From: Uliginosibacterium gangwonense DSM 18521
Lineage (GTDB): Bacteria > Pseudomonadota > Gammaproteobacteria > Burkholderiales > Rhodocyclaceae
NCBI RefSeq assembly: GCF_000373965.1
Contig: NZ_KB892834.1
Location: 116,600 to 180,599 of the forward strand
Reading direction: 5' to 3'
Length of the DNA: 64,000 nt
A program made the translations under genes and the position numbers. The number at the start of each line of letters is the position of its first letter. Positions within the stretch are counted from its first letter, which is position 1. Of this stretch, positions 45,070-54,348 are shown piece by piece. A model generated the notes under the pieces. The model was not told where the DNA came from. It did no database searches and worked only from the letters and a program-made list of their open reading frames with translations.

Positions 45070-46827
45070 TCACTTGCCCTCGTAACGCCACACCAGCGGT
45101 TGCCACCGTAGCTCACCCGCAGGTGCCGCTGGCAATGCGGCGATCACCCCGGGGAAACGCCCCAATGCTTCGAGCTTGGGCAGCAGTTGAGCCTGGGCCA
45201 CGCCGCTGAAAATGGGCTCTTCGTCCTTGGGCAATACGGCCAGGGCTTCGGTCTTGAGCAATTGGGACAGGCGGGCAGGCGTGACCCGCAGCAGGGTGCG
45301 CCCTGCATCCGGCAGACCATCGGCGGCAGCCGGATAACGCTTGGCCGCCACGGCGATCACGTCATCAATGAGCTTGGCATCCGGCGAGAAGGCCACCACG
45401 TTCCCCGTGACCGCCAGACTGACCGGGAAATAACGGGCAGCGGAAAGCTGGTCGGCAAGCTTGCCTGCGGCGGGCTTTTCCGTACCGAACGGCGAGGACA
45501 CCACACGCCGTAGCGTGGTGCCATTGGCGACCTTATGGGTTTCAACCGGGAAGGAGCCACCCTCATGATTGTATTCACGCGCGCCGACCGCTGCCTGAAA
45601 CACCTGCGCCAGTACGGGCGAGAGCTGGCGGGCGGTCTCTGCACTCTTGAAGCGCGCCATGAAGAGCGGCGTCGCCAAGTGGGATTTGGCATACCAGCAC
45701 ACCCCGGCAGGGCCATCCAACCCGGCCACCAGAGGCGCCAGATCAATCTTCTTGCTGCCGTCTGCGGCCTTGTTCATCACCTCCTGCACGGCCTTCCAGT
45801 CTGCGGGCAAGGCAAAGCAGGCGGCGGGTTGGCCGGGTAGTGACTGCCACAAGGGGGCAAAGCCGGCGTTCAAGGCTTTGCCATCGGCCAGCACCTGACT
45901 GCTCCATTCCGTGCCGTTGAACTCAAAACCCAGGGCATCCACGCCAGGGAAGAAGGACTGGTATCCAAAAGAGAGGAATTGCGCCCCCAGGGCCACACGA
46001 TGCCCGTTGGCAGGCACGCCTTCAAATTTGAAACGCTTGGCAATGAAGTTGTCGCCGGGCTTGCCTTCAAGCAGGCCGATGATCTTGTTGATGCGGCCAT
46101 GGTCCAGCCCGGCCAGGGTATCCGGCTCGGCCATCACCGGGGCTTGGGCATAGGGCATGCCAAAGTCGTCTGACTGGGGTTGCTGCTCGGTCTTGGGCTT
46201 TTCCGCCGATTTGCGCTCGCCAAACAGCAATTCCGCATCGGAGAGCACCACCATCCGGTCCCCGGCGGCAGCAAACAGCAGGGTGCGCGCTGAATTCAGA
46301 TGCAGGGCATAGAGCGTCGTCTTGGTACCATTGATCTTGAATTCCCCAGCGATGCGTAGCTGGCTGTCACTGACTGCGGCCTTGGCAAGGCTGTCGAGTA
46401 CCTGGGTGAGCGCATTGCGGCGCATGGAGAGCACCCAATAGCGCAACTTGCCATCCGGGGCACGCCACAGGGCCAGATCGGCAGGTTCATCAAGCATGCT
46501 TGCCAGAATGCGGTCGGAGATGCGCAAGTCATGCTCAAAGGCGAGACGGCGGATTGCACCATCAACAGACATGCCGGTGTCGGTATGGGCATAGTAGAAG
46601 ACGAAATCCTCCGTAAGCACATCACGAAGCATGGGCACTTTGAGGATATCAGCAGGCAGGCGCGATAGATGGGCACTGGAAACCAGCGCATCCGGGCGGT
46701 CCATGTCGATATCGACCAGTTGGCTACCGCCCAGGTGGGCCCAGGGGCGCCACAGCGCCATGACAGCGGCGACGCTCCCCAACACCAGCACCACCACGAC
46801 AATCGAGATTTTGGCAACGCGCGACAA
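45070..46827 (-). CDS. yfaA: YfaA-like membrane-anchored protein (DUF2138)
   Basis: 585 residues. One N-terminal transmembrane segment (7-26) is followed by a large periplasmic part with no catalytic motif that I recognise. It opens the macroglobulin operon, as in E. coli. The start codon is TTG at 46827, supported by GAGGGGG 5 bases upstream and by the membrane segment directly after it. Function unknown, likely structural or inhibitory partner of the operon. Confidence 0.87.
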   Translation of the reverse strand: MSRVAKISIVVVVLVLGSVAAVMALWRPWAHLGGSQLVDIDMDRPDALVSSAHLSRLPADILKVPMLRDVLTEDFVFYYAHTDTGMSVDGAIRRLAFEHDLRISDRILASMLDEPADLALWRAPDGKLRYWVLSMRRNALTQVLDSLAKAAVSDSQLRIAGEFKINGTKTTLYALHLNSARTLLFAAAGDRMVVLSDAELLFGERKSAEKPKTEQQPQSDDFGMPYAQAPVMAEPDTLAGLDHGRINKIIGLLEGKPGDNFIAKRFKFEGVPANGHRVALGAQFLSFGYQSFFPGVDALGFEFNGTEWSSQVLADGKALNAGFAPLWQSLPGQPAACFALPADWKAVQEVMNKAADGSKKIDLAPLVAGLDGPAGVCWYAKSHLATPLFMARFKSAETARQLSPVLAQVFQAAVGAREYNHEGGSFPVETHKVANGTTLRRVVSSPFGTEKPAAGKLADQLSAARYFPVSLAVTGNVVAFSPDAKLIDDVIAVAAKRYPAAADGLPDAGRTLLRVTPARLSQLLKTEALAVLPKDEEPIFSGVAQAQLLPKLEALGRFPGVIAALPAAPAGELRWQPLVWRYEGK

Positions 46828-47117
46828 GATGTCCCCCTCGAAGCATATGAACGCTGGCTGACGCCCAAAACATTATTCCAGCATAGCGCGTGAGTATAGC
46901 CGCAAGAGGTCGCCCTCTTGCTCCACCATTGGTCGGGATTGGGCTTTATGCTGGCCCGTTTATTGCTAAAACGAATCCGGCGAAAGGAAATTCCCCACAA
47001 GGGATTCCTGAATCGGACAGAGCCCATTATTCTGTTTCACGCGTCTGGTTTTTTGCCGGATGGATCAGCCTGACGCGTATCCGTATTCCACCTATTGAAT
47101 GAGCGGAGACCCACTTC
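46828..47117. promoter_or_regulatory. Divergent control region, macroglobulin operon and liv operon
   Basis: 290 bases must carry both promoters. An imperfect inverted repeat, AGGAAATTCCC with GGGATTCCT (46985-47009), lies midway and could be an operator. Confidence 0.35.
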
Positions 47118-48245
47118 ATGATGAAGAAGAAATTGATCGCAGTTGCGGCACTTGCCTTATCAGGCAGCCTGAGCGCAGGCTTGGCACAGGCGGATGATCT
47201 AGTCGTCAAGATTGGCCATGCTGGGCCGCTGACAGGCAATATCGCCCACCTGGGCAAGGACAACGAAAACGGTGCACGTCTGGCGCTTGAGGAATACCAG
47301 GCCAAGGGCGTGACCATCGGCGGCAAGAAGGTCAAGTTTGAACTGATCTCTGAAGACGACCAGGGAGACCCCAAAACCGGCAACATCGTCGCCCAACGTC
47401 TGGTCGACGCAGGGGTGAAGGGGGTGGTTGGGCATTTGAACTCTGGTGTGTCGATTCCGGCTTCACGCATCTACAACCAAGCCGGGATCGTGATGGTCTC
47501 GCCCTCTTCAACCAACCCGACGCTGACCCAGCAAGGCTTCCCCTTCGTGTTCCGCACGATGAGTAACGACATTCAGCAAGGCACGGTGCTTGGTAAGTTC
47601 GCCACCGCCAAGCTGGGCAAGAAGGTCGCCATCATTGACGACCGCACCGCCTATGGCCAGGGGCTGGCCGACGAGGTGGAAAAAGGGGTGAAGGCCACCG
47701 GGGGCGCCGTCTCCTCGCGTGAATTCACCACCAACCAGTCGACCGACTTCATGGCGATTCTCACCAAGGTCAAGTCGCAGAACCCAGACGTAGTGGTCTA
47801 CACCGGTATGGACGCCCAGGGCGGCCCGATGCTCAAGCAGATGCGCCAGTTGGGCATTGCCGCCAAATTCATGACAGGCGACGGCGGCTGTACGCTGGAC
47901 TTCATCAAGCTGGCGGGCGACGCCATGAACGACAAGGCCTACTGTTCGCAAGCCGGTCTGCCGCTGGATCAACTGACGGACAAGACCTTCCGTGAGCGTT
48001 ACAAGAAGCGCTTCGGCATTGAAGTCCAAGTCTATGCACCGTATGCCTACGATGCTGCATCCGCCATCGTGGAAGCCATGAAAGCAGCCAACTCGGTTGA
48101 ACCAGCCAAGTACCAGCCCTTCCTCAAGAAAGTCGCCTTCAAGGGCGCAGGTGGCAATGTGGCCTTTGATGACAAGGGCGACGTGAAGGCAGGCGCCATC
48201 ACGGTGTACCAGTTCCGCGCTGGCAAGTGGGAAGCCCTGAAGTAA
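47118..48245 (+). CDS. livK: Branched-chain amino acid binding protein
   Basis: 375 residues with a signal peptide (ending AQA). Leu/Ile/Val-type periplasmic binding protein: VKIGHAGPLTGNIAHLGKDN, VVGHLNSGVSIPASRIY and VSPSSTNPTLT are typical. It delivers amino acids to LivHMGF. GGAG lies upstream of two adjacent ATGs; I use the first. Confidence 0.94.
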   Translation: MMKKKLIAVAALALSGSLSAGLAQADDLVVKIGHAGPLTGNIAHLGKDNENGARLALEEYQAKGVTIGGKKVKFELISEDDQGDPKTGNIVAQRLVDAGVKGVVGHLNSGVSIPASRIYNQAGIVMVSPSSTNPTLTQQGFPFVFRTMSNDIQQGTVLGKFATAKLGKKVAIIDDRTAYGQGLADEVEKGVKATGGAVSSREFTTNQSTDFMAILTKVKSQNPDVVVYTGMDAQGGPMLKQMRQLGIAAKFMTGDGGCTLDFIKLAGDAMNDKAYCSQAGLPLDQLTDKTFRERYKKRFGIEVQVYAPYAYDAASAIVEAMKAANSVEPAKYQPFLKKVAFKGAGGNVAFDDKGDVKAGAITVYQFRAGKWEALK

Positions 48246-48270
48246 GTCCCGAGCGCTGACTCATCAGCTA

Positions 48271-48295
48271 GGGCGACGCATCCCCGGCGTCGCCC
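48271..48295 (+). terminator. Intercistronic hairpin between livK and livH
   Basis: GGGCGACGC and GCGTCGCCC pair perfectly around 7 bases, 26 bases after the livK stop. No T-run follows, so it is more likely an mRNA-stabilising or partial-attenuation hairpin that keeps binding protein above permease levels. Confidence 0.6.
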
Positions 48296-48565
48296 GCTCT
48301 GCGTAATCAAAATCAAACGAATCATTAATTCGTCCTGGCAGACATCGCCAAAGTCCGCACTTCAAGAGATAATGGCTGATTTACTCCGATTTCGGGGTTC
48401 ATGCAGCCTTGGCTGCATGCTTATGCTGCGCTAGGCGTCGATGCCAAGTCATTGATCCTGCCGCGCCGTGGAAGTTCCATTCCGGCGCGTCTATATCTAT
48501 TGGCACCAAGCGATGCGCTCGTTTTGTACAACTTACTGACTCAAGTTACGCCGACTCTGAATACT
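48296..48565. other. Remainder of the livK-livH gap
   Basis: About 270 bases with no gene of its own. An open frame extends livH upstream to 48401, but the added 55 residues are not permease-like. A second promoter for livHMGF could lie here. Confidence 0.4.
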
Positions 48566-49498
48566 ATGGAAACTCTGCTACAACAGATCGTCAATGGCTT
48601 GGTGGTGGGCAGCGTGTATGCGCTGGTCGCGCTGGGCTATACCATGGTCTACGGCATTCTCGGCCTGATCAATTTTGCCCACGGAGATGTGCTGATGGTA
48701 GGTGCGCTGGTCGCCCTGCAAGTCGCCGCCTACCTGCAAAATACCTGGCCCGGCCTTGGAACCACCGCCATCCTGCTCATCAGCCTGGGGGCTGCGGTGC
48801 CCGTCTGCATGCTGATGGGTTACACCATTGAGCGTGCCGCTTACCGCCGCCTGCGCAACGCGCCCCGGCTGGCTCCGCTGATCACCGCCATCGGGATGTC
48901 CTTCCTGCTCCAGACACTGGCGATGATCATCTGGGGGCGGGCCTACCACAGCTTCCCGCCGCTGTTCCCCACCGCCCCGCTGCAACCCATTGAAGGGGTG
49001 TTCATCACCCCGGTACAGGTGACGATCCTGGTGGCCTCAGCCGTGCTGATGGTGGCGCTGGTGCTGTTGGTCAACAAGACTTCACTGGGCCGCGCCATGC
49101 GTGCAACGGCTGAAAACCACCGCGTTGCCAGCCTGATGGGGGTGGATACCAACAAGATCATCTCCACCACTTTCATCATCGGCTCTGGCCTGGCTGCCGT
49201 GGCCGGGGTGATGATCTCCTCCAACTATGGGGTGGCGCACTACTCCATGGGCTTCATGCCGGGGCTCAAGGCCTTTACCGCTGCGGTGCTGGGCGGGATC
49301 GGCAACCTGGGCGGCGCCATGGTCGGCGGAATTGTGCTGGGTCTGGTGGAATCCATCGGTGCTGGGTATATCGAGCAACTCTCGTTTGGCCTGCTCAACT
49401 CCAGTTATCAGGACATCTTCGCTTTCGTCATCCTTGGCATCGTACTGATCTTCCGCCCCACCGGTTTGCTGGGTGAGCGGGTATCTGATCGCGCCTGA
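48566..49498 (+). CDS. livH: Branched-chain amino acid ABC permease LivH
   Basis: 310 residues, about eight membrane helices. It opens LLQQIVNGLVVGSVYALVAL, with GYTMVYGILGLINFAHGDV and the coupling region ATAENHRVASLMGVDTNKII. The ATG at 48566 begins the conserved domain even though its ribosome binding site is weak. Confidence 0.93.
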   Translation: METLLQQIVNGLVVGSVYALVALGYTMVYGILGLINFAHGDVLMVGALVALQVAAYLQNTWPGLGTTAILLISLGAAVPVCMLMGYTIERAAYRRLRNAPRLAPLITAIGMSFLLQTLAMIIWGRAYHSFPPLFPTAPLQPIEGVFITPVQVTILVASAVLMVALVLLVNKTSLGRAMRATAENHRVASLMGVDTNKIISTTFIIGSGLAAVAGVMISSNYGVAHYSMGFMPGLKAFTAAVLGGIGNLGGAMVGGIVLGLVESIGAGYIEQLSFGLLNSSYQDIFAFVILGIVLIFRPTGLLGERVSDRA

Positions 49499-49531
49499 TC
49501 CAGTCACGACCCAATTGGAAGATTACCTACC

Positions 49532-50623
49532 ATGAATGAACTTGCTCAAGCCATTCCTTACTTTGGCAGCCGGAACCCGCGCGTGGCTCGCGGGATTGTC
49601 CTGGCGCTGATGCTGCTCGCCCCACTGCTGGCGGGCATGATCGGCAACACCTGGATTCGCGTGCTGGACGCCGCCCTGCTCTACGTGATGCTCGCCCTCG
49701 GCCTGAACCTCGTGGTCGGCTTTGCTGGCCTGCTCGACCTGGGTTACATCGCCTTCTACGCCGTAGGCGCCTACACCTGGGGCTTTCTTGCTTCGCCCCA
49801 CATGGGCGTGCATCTGCCGTTCTGGATCGTGCTGCCTGCGGGTGCCGGTCTGGCAGCCATGGCGGGCATCCTGCTGGGCTTCCCGGTGTTGCGTCTGCGG
49901 GGTGACTACCTTGCCATCGTAACCCTGGGCTTTGGTGAAATCGTCCGTATCTTCATGGGCAACCTGAATGTCACCAACGGCCCGCAAGGCATCAACATGC
50001 TGGATTCGCTGAACATCTTCGGCTGGGATGTATCTCGCAACATCCAGATCACCGAGAGCTTCCAGATCAACGCGCTGACTTCGTTCTACTACGTGTTCCT
50101 GCTCTTCGTGGTGGGCTCGGTGATTGTGATGCGCCGCCTGCAGATCTCCCGCATCGGGCGGGGCTGGGCAGCGATTCGGGACGACGAGCTGGCCGCCAAG
50201 GCCATCGGCATCAATACCCGCAACATGAAGCTGCTCGCCTTTGCCATGGGGGCAACCTTTGGTGGCGTCTCCGGCGGGCTGTTCGGCAGCTTCCAGGGCT
50301 TCGTTTCGCCCGAGTCCTTCACCCTGCTCGAATCGATTGCCGTGCTCACCATGGTGGTGTTCGGCGGCATGGGCAACCTGGGTGGGGTGATCGTGGGTGC
50401 GGTGGCGCTATCGCTGCTGCCTGAAGTGCTGCGCTATATCGCACTGCCCATCCAGCAGGCGATCTTTGGCAAGGTGCTGCTTGACCCTGAGGTGCTACGG
50501 ATGTTGTTGTTGTCACTGGCGATGATTTTCATGATGCTGATTCGTCCGGCCGGGTTGCTGCCCGCCAATGCACGCTACTCGCGTGAGGAACTGGTCAAGG
50601 GCCTGAAGGAGAAGCAGGCATGA
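49532..50623 (+). CDS. livM: Branched-chain amino acid ABC permease LivM
   Basis: 363 residues with about ten membrane helices. Family signatures: ALGLNLVVGFAGLLDLGYIA, FPVLRLRGDYLAIVTLGFGE and RDDELAAKAIGINTRNMKLL. It pairs with LivH and overlaps livG (ATGA). Confidence 0.94.
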   Translation: MNELAQAIPYFGSRNPRVARGIVLALMLLAPLLAGMIGNTWIRVLDAALLYVMLALGLNLVVGFAGLLDLGYIAFYAVGAYTWGFLASPHMGVHLPFWIVLPAGAGLAAMAGILLGFPVLRLRGDYLAIVTLGFGEIVRIFMGNLNVTNGPQGINMLDSLNIFGWDVSRNIQITESFQINALTSFYYVFLLFVVGSVIVMRRLQISRIGRGWAAIRDDELAAKAIGINTRNMKLLAFAMGATFGGVSGGLFGSFQGFVSPESFTLLESIAVLTMVVFGGMGNLGGVIVGAVALSLLPEVLRYIALPIQQAIFGKVLLDPEVLRMLLLSLAMIFMMLIRPAGLLPANARYSREELVKGLKEKQA

Positions 50624-51396
50624 GCATCGTTCTCCTTGAAGCCAAAAATATCAGCAAGCGTTTCGGCGGCATCCAGGCACTCTCCGACGTGTCGCTGACC
50701 ATCCGCAAGGGTGAGGTCTACGGCCTGATCGGCCCGAACGGCGCGGGCAAGACCACGTTCTTCAACGTGCTCACCGGGGCCTACACGCCGGACCAGGGCG
50801 AATTCGTCTTTGCCGGCACCGAGTTGCCCACCGGCAAGCCCCACCTGGTGGTGGAACGCGGTATTGCCCGGACGTTTCAGAACATCCGCCTGTTCCGCGA
50901 AATGACGGCGCTGGAAAACGTGATGGCAGGCCACCACATCCGCACGGATTCCTCGTTGTTCGGCATCCTGCTGCAAAACCGCCATACCCGCGAAGAAGAA
51001 CGGCTCATCACCGAACGCGCCTATGAGCTGCTGCGTTACGTGGGCATTGAGCGCTTTGCCGATACGCTCTCGCGCAACCTGTCTTACGGCGACCAACGCC
51101 GTCTGGAAATCGCCCGTGCGCTCGCCACCGAACCGCAACTGCTGGCGCTGGACGAACCCGCCGCCGGGATGAACGCCACCGAAACCGCACAACTGCGCGA
51201 CCTGATCGAAACCATTCGTCATGACGGCGTGACTGTGCTGCTCATCGAACACGACGTCAAACTCGTCATGGGCCTGTGCGACCGTGTTGCCGTGCTGGAC
51301 TTCGGCAAGAAGATTGCCGAAGACGTCCCCGCCGTGGTGCAAAAGAACCAAGCCGTGATTGAAGCCTATCTTGGAGGGGGTCACCATGCCCACTGA
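50620..51396 (+). CDS. livG: Branched-chain amino acid ABC ATPase LivG
   Basis: 258 residues. Walker A GPNGAGKTTFFN, the LivG hallmark RTFQNIRLFREMTALENVM, signature LSYGDQRRLEIARAL, Walker B LLALDEPAAGMN and switch His in LIEHDVKLV. Confidence 0.95.
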   Translation: MSIVLLEAKNISKRFGGIQALSDVSLTIRKGEVYGLIGPNGAGKTTFFNVLTGAYTPDQGEFVFAGTELPTGKPHLVVERGIARTFQNIRLFREMTALENVMAGHHIRTDSSLFGILLQNRHTREEERLITERAYELLRYVGIERFADTLSRNLSYGDQRRLEIARALATEPQLLALDEPAAGMNATETAQLRDLIETIRHDGVTVLLIEHDVKLVMGLCDRVAVLDFGKKIAEDVPAVVQKNQAVIEAYLGGGHHAH

Positions 51397-52129
51397 CAAC
51401 GCAACCCCCATCCTGCAGCTCAAGGATGTGAAGATCTCCTACGGCCAGATCCAGGCCGTCAAGGGGATTGATCTCGAACTGTACAGCGGCGAACTGGTGT
51501 GCCTGATCGGCGCCAACGGTGCGGGCAAAACCACCACGCTGAACGCCATCTCTGGCACCCTGCCGATTGCCAGTGGCGAGCTGCTCTACCAAGGCCAGCG
51601 CATCAACACCCTGCCTGCCCACCTGCGCCTGCGCCAAGGCTTGGCATTGGTGCCGGAAGGCCGTGGCATCTTCACCCGCCTCACGGTAGAAGAAAACCTG
51701 CGCATGGGTGCCTACACCCGCAAGGACAAGGAAGGCATCGAAGCTGACCTGGAGCGGGTCTACAGCATGCTCCCCCGTGTCAAGGAACGTCTGGCCCAGG
51801 TGGCGGGTACGCTCTCGGGCGGCGAACAGCAGATGGTGGCCATTGGCCGTGCGCTGCTCTCCCGCCCCAAGCTCCTGTTGCTGGACGAACCCTCGATGGG
51901 ATTGGCTCCCTTGGTGGTAGAGAAGATCTTTGAAGTAGTGCAGACCGTGGTCAAGGAAGGCGTGACCATCTTACTCGTGGAGCAGAACGCCAACCTCGCC
52001 CTGGAATTCGCCCAGCGCGGCTATGTGATGGATGGCGGCAAGGTCACCATTACCGGCAGCGGTGAAGATCTCCTCAAAGACCCCAAGGTACGCAGCGCCT
52101 ACCTCGGTGAAGTGGACGAAGCCGCATGA
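51386..52129 (+). CDS. livF: Branched-chain amino acid ABC ATPase LivF
   Basis: 247 residues. Walker A GANGAGKTTTLN, VPEGRGIFTRLTVEENLRMG, signature LSGGEQQMVAIGRAL and Walker B LLLLDEPSMGLAP. The ATG at 51386 has GGAGGGGG 5 bases upstream and overlaps livG by 11 bases. Confidence 0.95.
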   Translation: MPTDNATPILQLKDVKISYGQIQAVKGIDLELYSGELVCLIGANGAGKTTTLNAISGTLPIASGELLYQGQRINTLPAHLRLRQGLALVPEGRGIFTRLTVEENLRMGAYTRKDKEGIEADLERVYSMLPRVKERLAQVAGTLSGGEQQMVAIGRALLSRPKLLLLDEPSMGLAPLVVEKIFEVVQTVVKEGVTILLVEQNANLALEFAQRGYVMDGGKVTITGSGEDLLKDPKVRSAYLGEVDEAA

Positions 52130-52608
52130 GCCATAGCGACCTGCCCAGCCATCAGACCAGCATGACGGTGTTGATGACACCGGACATGGCCAATTTCTCC
52201 GGCAATGTCCACGGTGGCGCCATCCTGCGCCTGCTGGATCAGGTCGCTTACGCCTGCGCGGCACGCTACGCCAGCAGCTACGTGGTCACGCTCTCGGTCG
52301 ACCAGGTCATGTTCCGCCAGCCCATCCATGTGGGTGAGCTGGTCACCTTCCTCGCTTCGGTCAATTACACCGGCTCCACCTCCATGGAGATCGGCATCAA
52401 GGTGATTACCGAAAACATCGTCAAGAAAACCGTCCGCCATGCCAATAGCTGCTTTTTCACCATGGTGGCGGTCGACGAAAACTTCAAACCCAGCAAAGTT
52501 CCCCCGCTCACCCCGAGCACGCCCGACGAAACCCGCCGCTTCGCCGCCGCCAAACTCCGCCGCGAACTGCGCCAGGAACTCGAAGCACGCTTCCGCGAGA
52601 TTCGTTGA
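52126..52608 (+). CDS. Acyl-CoA thioesterase (hotdog fold, YciA-like)
   Basis: 160 residues. Hotdog thioesterase features: NFSGNVHGGAILRLLDQVAY with the catalytic-helix Asp, and a strand VVTLSVDQVMFRQPIHVGEL. It hydrolyses acyl-CoA. The start overlaps livF (ATGA), so it is expressed with the transporter, possibly to recycle CoA from branched-chain acyl-CoA degradation products; that link is inference. Confidence 0.9.
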   Translation: MSHSDLPSHQTSMTVLMTPDMANFSGNVHGGAILRLLDQVAYACAARYASSYVVTLSVDQVMFRQPIHVGELVTFLASVNYTGSTSMEIGIKVITENIVKKTVRHANSCFFTMVAVDENFKPSKVPPLTPSTPDETRRFAAAKLRRELRQELEARFREIR

Positions 52609-52974
52609 GCATCAGACACATGCTTTCAGCCCCCTGTCTCTCTACGAGAGATGTGGCGGAGTAAGACAACTTGGTTTCATCAACCCACGCGATAACGGAT
52701 GACCTGCCCACCTGACTGAATCGTGGTGGGCACCCTGCTCCGGTTGATGTTGGTTGAGACTGAATACTCACGCATGGGTTACGGTTTCACCTGACTCCTA
52801 GCGGACTATTCAAGCGCTGCGGATACCAAATGTCGGACAAGCGTGATACCGGTATCAAATCTCAAATCTTTTGTTGTATGATGCCTCCGTTCAGATCGCA
52901 TGGCATCTTGCCAAGGACAAAAACCGATCCCGAACAGTCACTTATAAGCAAAATGTATCGAGGAGACCATCAAG
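52609..52974. other. Intergenic stretch of about 365 bases
   Basis: No gene seen. A TATGAT hexamer at 52877 could be a -10 element of the pectate lyase promoter; no clear -35 partner was found, which would fit an activator-dependent promoter. Confidence 0.4.
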
Positions 52975-54147
52975 ATGAACTACAAGCTCAAGACCATCGT
53001 CGCATGCGTAGCACTGGCAGCCAGTAGTCTGACTTTTGCCGGTACCGGCGGATATTCAAACGCCACCGGCGGCACGGGGGCAACAGCCGCCAACACCTTT
53101 ACCTACAACAACTACGCAGACTTGGTGACCAAGCTCACTGCGCTGCAGAAGGCCAAGTCCACAACGCCCACCATCATCAACTACACGGGCAATGAAGACT
53201 CCCTGATCGCTGCGGCGCAAGCCAATGTCTGTGGTCAATACGGCAAGGCTTCCCGTACGATTGATGTGAAGCGCATCTCCAATCTGACGATCGTTGGTAG
53301 CGACAAGTCTTCGGCCAACTTCGGTTTCAACCTTGTCAGCTCTTCAAACATCGTCATCCGTAACATGACCATCGCCATGATGCCCGGCGGCCTGAGTTCG
53401 GATGGCGTGACGGTTGATTCATCCACCAACGTGTGGCTGGATCACAACACGCTCTACACCCGTAACTACAAGTGCCCGAATGCACCGGGGGATGGTCACG
53501 ATGGTACGTTTGACGGCCTGATTGACATCAAGAAGACGGCAGACAATGTGACGGTGTCTTACAACTACATCCACGACCACCACAAGGTGGGCCTGGACGG
53601 TTACACCACCAGTGATGTGGCCCGTAACGTCACCTACCACCACAACTATTATGACAACGTGGGTGCCCGTCTGCCGCTGCAACGTAACGGCATGATCCAC
53701 GTGTATAACAACCTCTATAGCCGTGTCGGTTACGAAGACGCAAATGCCAGTTCCACCAACCCTGGCACGGCACTCGACCTGGCTAACGCAGGTTCAGGCA
53801 TCAACGTTCGCCAAGGCGGCAAGGCACTGATCGAGAACAACTGGTTCGAAAATGCGGCCAACCCGGTCACCTGCCGGTACGACAGCAGCAATTGCGGCAC
53901 CTGGACCTTGCGCGGCAACAACATCACCAGCGCATCCGATTTCACCAAGTACAACATCGTTTGGACTGATGGTGGCGCGGGTTCGGTTGATGCCAAGACC
54001 TGGGCTTCGACAGCAGTCATCACTTCGCCCTCCTACATGAGTTCTGCCACCGCACCCGTTACCGCCCAATGCGTGAAGAATACGCTGAAGGACTACGTGG
54101 GCGCTGGCAAGGGCATGCAAGAGCTGTCCGCAGCCAAGTGCAAATAA
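52975..54147 (+). CDS. Secreted pectate lyase, polysaccharide lyase family 1
   Basis: 390 residues with a signal peptide (1-22, ending TFA). Parallel beta-helix signatures: NVWLDHNTLY, DGTFDGLIDIKKTADNVTVS with calcium-binding Asp residues, and GARLPLQRNGMIHVYNNLY with the catalytic Arg. It cleaves polygalacturonate by beta-elimination outside the cell. GAGGAGA precedes the ATG. Confidence 0.93.
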   Translation: MNYKLKTIVACVALAASSLTFAGTGGYSNATGGTGATAANTFTYNNYADLVTKLTALQKAKSTTPTIINYTGNEDSLIAAAQANVCGQYGKASRTIDVKRISNLTIVGSDKSSANFGFNLVSSSNIVIRNMTIAMMPGGLSSDGVTVDSSTNVWLDHNTLYTRNYKCPNAPGDGHDGTFDGLIDIKKTADNVTVSYNYIHDHHKVGLDGYTTSDVARNVTYHHNYYDNVGARLPLQRNGMIHVYNNLYSRVGYEDANASSTNPGTALDLANAGSGINVRQGGKALIENNWFENAANPVTCRYDSSNCGTWTLRGNNITSASDFTKYNIVWTDGGAGSVDAKTWASTAVITSPSYMSSATAPVTAQCVKNTLKDYVGAGKGMQELSAAKCK

Positions 54148-54176
54148 TCACTGCACGCTGACGGCGCAGGCAGCAT

Positions 54177-54210
54177 GCTCAGCACCCTCTCAATGTAGAG
54201 GGCGCTGAGC
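54177..54210. terminator. Stem-loop after the pectate lyase gene
   Basis: GCTCAGC/GCTGAGC and CCCTCT/AGAGGG form a nested hairpin 30 bases past the stop, without a T-run. Probably an mRNA 3' structure. Confidence 0.5.
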
Positions 54211-54240
54211 GAAACAAACTGTTCCGTCTGCCACCTTCGA

Positions 54241-54290
54241 TAGCCTGGATTGCACCGCGTATGCGGTTCATCCAGGCTATTTGTTTTGAT
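54241..54290 (+). terminator. Terminator-like REP element, copy 2
   Basis: TAGCCTGGAT (54241-54250) pairs exactly with ATCCAGGCTA (54270-54279), with an inner ACCGC/GCGGT stem, followed by TTTGTTTT. It is related to the palindrome at 18894-18927 and lies between convergent genes. Confidence 0.75.
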
Positions 54291-54348
54291 ACGCAGGAAT
54301 CTTTAGCCGTTGCAAAAGCCCCTTGTTAACAAGGAGCATCCGCGTCTC

